From Saccharopolyspora gregorii (GTDB lineage Bacteria; Actinomycetota; Actinomycetes; Mycobacteriales; Pseudonocardiaceae): a DNA stretch of 64,000 nt. A program made the position numbers and the translations under genes. Positions 61,328 to 64,000 of the stretch are shown piece after piece. How positions within the stretch are numbered: position 1 is the stretch's first letter; every line of letters begins with the position of its first letter. Location: positions 2,852,001 to 2,916,000 of the forward strand of contig NZ_CP059556.1 in the NCBI RefSeq assembly GCF_024734405.1, read 5' to 3'. The notes below the pieces were generated by a model. It saw nothing but the letters and a program-made list of their open reading frames with translations. It had not been told where the DNA came from and searched no databases.

Positions 61328-62638
61328 TCACGCGGGGGTGGCGATGGCGCCGGACAGGTAGCCGCGCACCGCGTCGAGCAGGTCCTCGGCGTGCCGCGCG
61401 GTGAGTTCGGTGCGCACCACGATGCGCAGCACGTCGGTCTGCTGGCGGTCCGGCGGCAGCGAGTAGACCGGGACCGACCAGCCGTGCGTGCCCAGGTGCG
61501 CGGCCAGCTCCCGCAACGTCCAGCGGTGCGCGCCTTCGCGCTGGGCCAGCACGACGACGGGGAGTTCGCGGCCGTCGCCGAGCACCTGGAACGGGCCCAT
61601 GCCGCCGAGCGCGTCGGCCAGCGCGGTGGCGGTGGCGCGGCTGCGGGCGTGCAGCTCGCGGAAGCCGTCGAAGCCGAGCCGCAGGAAGTTGTAGTACTGC
61701 AGCACCACCGGCGCCGCCGAGCGGGAGAAGCTCAGCTCGTGGTTGGCGCGCGTGCTGCCCAGGTAGTTCGTGTCGAAGCTGAGCCAGTTCGTGCGCGCCT
61801 CCGGGTCCCGCCACACGATCCACCCGAGCCCGGCCGGGACCATGCCGTACTTGTGCCCCGACGCGTTGATCGAGTGCACCCGCGGCAGCCGGAAGTCCCA
61901 TGCCAGCCCCGGATCCAGGAAGGGCGCGATGAAACCGCCGGAGGCGGCGTCCACGTGGATCGGAACGTCCACACCGGACTCCGCGGCGAGATCGTCGAGG
62001 GCGGCGGCTATCTCGGCGATCGGCTCGTAGCTGCCGTCGATCGTGGACCCCAGGATGCTGACCACGCCGATGGTGTCCTCGTCGCAGCGTTCCGCCGCCT
62101 GCTGTGCGGTCAGGTGCAGCCGGTCCTGCTGCGCGGGGGCGATGCGCGGCTCCACCTCCCAGTAGCGGCAGAACTTGTGCCAGCACACGTGCGCGTTCGA
62201 GCCCAGCACCAGGTTCGGCTTCCGCCCGCCGGTGTCCCCGCGGTGCCGCCACCGCCGCAGCAGCGAGGTGCCGGCCAGCAGCGCGGCCTCGCTGGACCCG
62301 GTGGTGGCGGTGCCGACGGCGGTGGACAGGTCCGCGTTCCACAGCCCCGCCAGGGTCTGCACGCAGTGCCGCTCCAGCTCGGTGGCGCCCGGGTACTGGT
62401 CCCGGTCGATGAGGTTGTACGGCAGGTAGTCGCTGAAGAGCCGTTCGGCCTCCGGTTCGACGGAGCTGGTCAGGAACGTGGCCAGGTTCGACGCCGGGGC
62501 GATGTCCTCCCGGAGCTTGATCCGGACCGCGTTGGCCGCCGCCGAGGCGGTCCAGCCCTTGCTGGGCATCGCTCCCGGTGGTCGCGCGGTCGTCGTGGGT
62601 GGTGCGCTCGCCCGGCTTGCCGCCTGCGGACACGACAT
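61328..62638 (-). CDS. gad: Glutamate decarboxylase-like PLP enzyme
   Basis: 436 residues with AAGGAGG before the ATG at 62638. Core motifs of glutamate decarboxylases are present: NLATFLTSSVEPEAERLFSD, GTATTGSSEAALLAG, VDAASGGFIAPFLDPG and the PLP lysine in INASGHKYGMVPAGLGW. The N terminus is shorter than in E. coli GadB. It would convert glutamate to GABA plus CO2. An internal ATG near 62569 is a possible alternative start. No GABA/glutamate antiporter gene is adjacent, but the nitrilase-family hydrolase is. Confidence 0.88.
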   Translation of the reverse strand: MSCPQAASRASAPPTTTARPPGAMPSKGWTASAAANAVRIKLREDIAPASNLATFLTSSVEPEAERLFSDYLPYNLIDRDQYPGATELERHCVQTLAGLWNADLSTAVGTATTGSSEAALLAGTSLLRRWRHRGDTGGRKPNLVLGSNAHVCWHKFCRYWEVEPRIAPAQQDRLHLTAQQAAERCDEDTIGVVSILGSTIDGSYEPIAEIAAALDDLAAESGVDVPIHVDAASGGFIAPFLDPGLAWDFRLPRVHSINASGHKYGMVPAGLGWIVWRDPEARTNWLSFDTNYLGSTRANHELSFSRSAAPVVLQYYNFLRLGFDGFRELHARSRATATALADALGGMGPFQVLGDGRELPVVVLAQREGAHRWTLRELAAHLGTHGWSVPVYSLPPDRQQTDVLRIVVRTELTARHAEDLLDAVRGYLSGAIATPA

Positions 62639-63123
62639 GGCGAAGACCTCCTTGAGGGGGACTGCGACGTGGTTTCACTGGGGGCTGCGAACTCAGGTGG
62701 CCTCGCAGCCGAGTGCAGCGGGAGGGATTGGGACGTGCGACGTTTCGAAACCTAGGCCCCGCTCGGCGGGGCAAACATGGTCACAAAGGCCTGCTCCGCC
62801 GGACCTGGTCCTCCGAATGGCACCTCCGCGGTCGCTCGAACGTGTCCTTGATTGCGGCATCCGGGGGAAATCGGTGGCCGGTCGGTCACTTCTGCGGGGG
62901 CTCCTGACGACATAGCCAGTGGAGGCAGCGACCGGTCCGGTGCAGGTGGGAAGGCCTTGCCCGGTGGTGAAGCGTCGGCCTGCGACGGTGCTCGAAGAAG
63001 ACCTGGTCATGGCGGTGGTGCGCCGCGATGTCCCGGTCCTGCGCCGGAACGATCTCGCGTCGTCCGGGGCACCCGTGTGCCCGGTGGCGCGGCCGATGTC
63101 ACCGAACCTGTGGGAGTCACCTG
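62639..63123. other. Intergenic region between glutamate decarboxylase and LuxR-type regulator
   Basis: About 485 bases. No gene is supported; a plus-strand frame beginning near 62919 overlaps the regulator and is not coding in character. The region presumably holds promoters for both divergent genes. I did not find a strong palindrome or repeat. Confidence 0.45.
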
Positions 63124-63621
63124 ATGGCCAGTTCGTACCGGCGAGCCTTGGACACCGCGATCACCGCGATGATGCGGGAGGCGATCGAGCACTCCGCGGC
63201 GCTGGAGCAGGTGCTCGGGCAGGTGAACCAGCTGGTGACCCTGCGGGTGCGCCTGGGCCACAACGGGCTCGTCGCGGGCGAGGTCTACCGGGACGCGCTG
63301 CAGCGCGCGGCCGGCGCCGGGGTCGGCGGCGAACCGCGCTCGCAGGCGGCACCGCTGCTGCAGCGGCTCACCCCGCGCGAGCACGAAGTGCTGGGGCACC
63401 TGGTCCGCGGCAGCTCCAACCGGCAGATCGCCCGGTCGCTGGGCATCTCCGAGCGGACCGTGAAGAACCACCTGCGGGCCGTGTTCACCAAGCTGGAGGT
63501 CGCCGACCGCACCTCCGCCGCCGTCAAGGCGCTCACCGCGGGCCGCGCACCGGGCGAGCAGGGCGGCGGAGAACCTGGCCCCGTCGAAATCCCCCGGCAG
63601 AGCGCGGTGCACCGCGGTTGA
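63124..63621 (+). CDS. Orphan LuxR-type (GerE) regulator
   Basis: 165 residues from the ATG at 63124 with GGGAG 7 nt upstream. The C-terminal HTH is LTPREHEVLGHLVRGSSNRQ, then IARSLGISERTVKNHLRAVF, then TKLEVADRTSAAVKAL. The N-terminal about 80 residues are helical and do not look like a phosphoryl-receiver (no conserved Asp/Lys set) or an ATPase. It may be a solo regulator with an unknown effector, divergent from gad and facing the PrsW-type gene. Confidence 0.75.
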   Translation: MASSYRRALDTAITAMMREAIEHSAALEQVLGQVNQLVTLRVRLGHNGLVAGEVYRDALQRAAGAGVGGEPRSQAAPLLQRLTPREHEVLGHLVRGSSNRQIARSLGISERTVKNHLRAVFTKLEVADRTSAAVKALTAGRAPGEQGGGEPGPVEIPRQSAVHRG

Positions 63622-63672
63622 CCGACCGCGCCCGATCAGCGGGTGCGGGCCACCCCGAACGCGACGATCTTC

Positions 63673-63678
63673 TACTCT
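63673..63678 (+). promoter_or_regulatory. -10 box of a leaderless PrsW-type gene
   Basis: TACTCT is a TANNNT match ending 7 nt before the ATG at 63686, so transcription probably begins at the start codon. Confidence 0.5.
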
Positions 63679-63685
63679 GCCGGAC

Positions 63686-64000
63686 ATGCCCGCGCTGAGT
63701 CCCAGGTCGATCCTCGAAGGCCGCAGCAGCGACCGCGTGCCGCTCCCGTTCATCATCGGGTTGATCGGGTGCGGCCTGTGCACGCTGCTGGCGGTCGCCT
63801 ACTACCTGCTCACCGGTGGCGTGCTCAGCACGGTGCTGAGCGGGTTGCTGGCGTTGCCGACGGTGGTGGTGCTGGTGGCGCTGGTGCTGCTGATGGACCG
63901 GCTGGAACCGGAACCGCGGGTGAACCTGCTGCTCGCGTTCGCGTGGGGCGCCGGAGTCGCCATCGTCGGCTCGTTCCTGGTGAACACGCTCGGCGGGTCG
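63686..64000 (+). CDS. PrsW-family intramembrane protease, N-terminal part
   Basis: 105 codons are visible before the window ends. Three hydrophobic helices are present, with the segment LMDRLEPEPRVNLLLAF, in which the E-P-E-P and the following helix match the PrsW family (glutamate-type intramembrane proteases that cleave anti-sigma factors in some bacteria). The catalytic glutamates lie further downstream and cannot be checked. The 3' end is outside the window. Confidence 0.75.
   Translation, partial: MPALSPRSILEGRSSDRVPLPFIIGLIGCGLCTLLAVAYYLLTGGVLSTVLSGLLALPTVVVLVALVLLMDRLEPEPRVNLLLAFAWGAGVAIVGSFLVNTLGGS

Noticed and set aside
62919-63698. Plus-strand frame overlapping the LuxR-type regulator
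   Set aside because: It runs in another frame through the regulator, has Arg/Gly/Ala-rich non-homologous sequence and no ribosome site.

Overview
The window is dense, very high-GC actinomycete chromosome. Genes are short-spaced, many start codons overlap the previous stop (ATGA or GTGA), several -10 boxes are of the TANNNT type, and a few lie 6-7 nt from a start codon, as in leaderless genes. A DprE2-like wall-arabinan reductase, a large BTAD (SARP-type) regulator, a DUF5313 protein and WXG-like proteins point to the mycolata/Pseudonocardiaceae side of the Actinobacteria. A Saccharopolyspora-like organism is my guess from gene content and is not proven. No tRNA, rRNA, transposase, phage gene or CRISPR array was seen.

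Layout. 1-6031: a tightly coupled hopanoid operon (hpnE tail, polyprenyl synthase, squalene-hopene cyclase, hpnG, hpnH) and a membrane protein, closed by a bidirectional hairpin. 6100-10081 (minus): SDR, DMT-type membrane protein, and a glycosyltransferase fused to a WS/DGAT acyltransferase. 10256-13195: a frame-broken cyanase, LysR regulator, SDR and exported chorismate mutase. 13630-20116: acyl-CoA ligase, Baeyer-Villiger-type monooxygenase, GMC oxidase, acetoacetate-decarboxylase-like protein and TenA-like protein. 20200-22267: a four-gene cassette (two WXG-like helical proteins, YbaB/EbfC, lipoprotein). 22264-27742 (minus): GGDEF/HD-GYP protein, DUF2237, DprE2, and an S9-like protein lacking the nucleophile serine. 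27853-30993: the BTAD regulator, with 11-bp-phased direct repeats between it and the S9-like gene.

31514-36882: a Pls/PosA-type membrane-embedded NRPS (A-T domains plus three hexapeptide/transmembrane modules) translationally coupled to an M1 metallopeptidase. By family precedent this is a locus for an isopeptide-linked amino-acid homopolymer and its hydrolase, and it is the most interesting system in the window. 36913-38681: MarR/pobA divergent pair with an operator-like palindrome. 38682-43040 (minus): metY-metX-acyl-CoA ligase, preceded by a previously unlisted 23-codon, apparently leaderless leader-peptide ORF of the HVDL...C type. 43107-44336: formylglycine-generating enzyme and a 45-aa membrane peptide. 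44465-52609: DUF5313, an FAD oxidoreductase, then a reductive-pyrimidine-catabolism operon (beta-ureidopropionase-like amidohydrolase, aminotransferase, dihydropyrimidinase, LLM oxidoreductase, NCS2 permease). 52645-55659: monooxygenase, small membrane protein, methyltransferase, GNAT. 55661-60313: pxpB-pxpC-accB-accC facing away from pxpA, with the domain set of a split urea-carboxylase-like enzyme. 60357-62638: nitrilase-family hydrolase and glutamate decarboxylase. 63124-64000: orphan LuxR-type regulator and the start of a PrsW-type protease.
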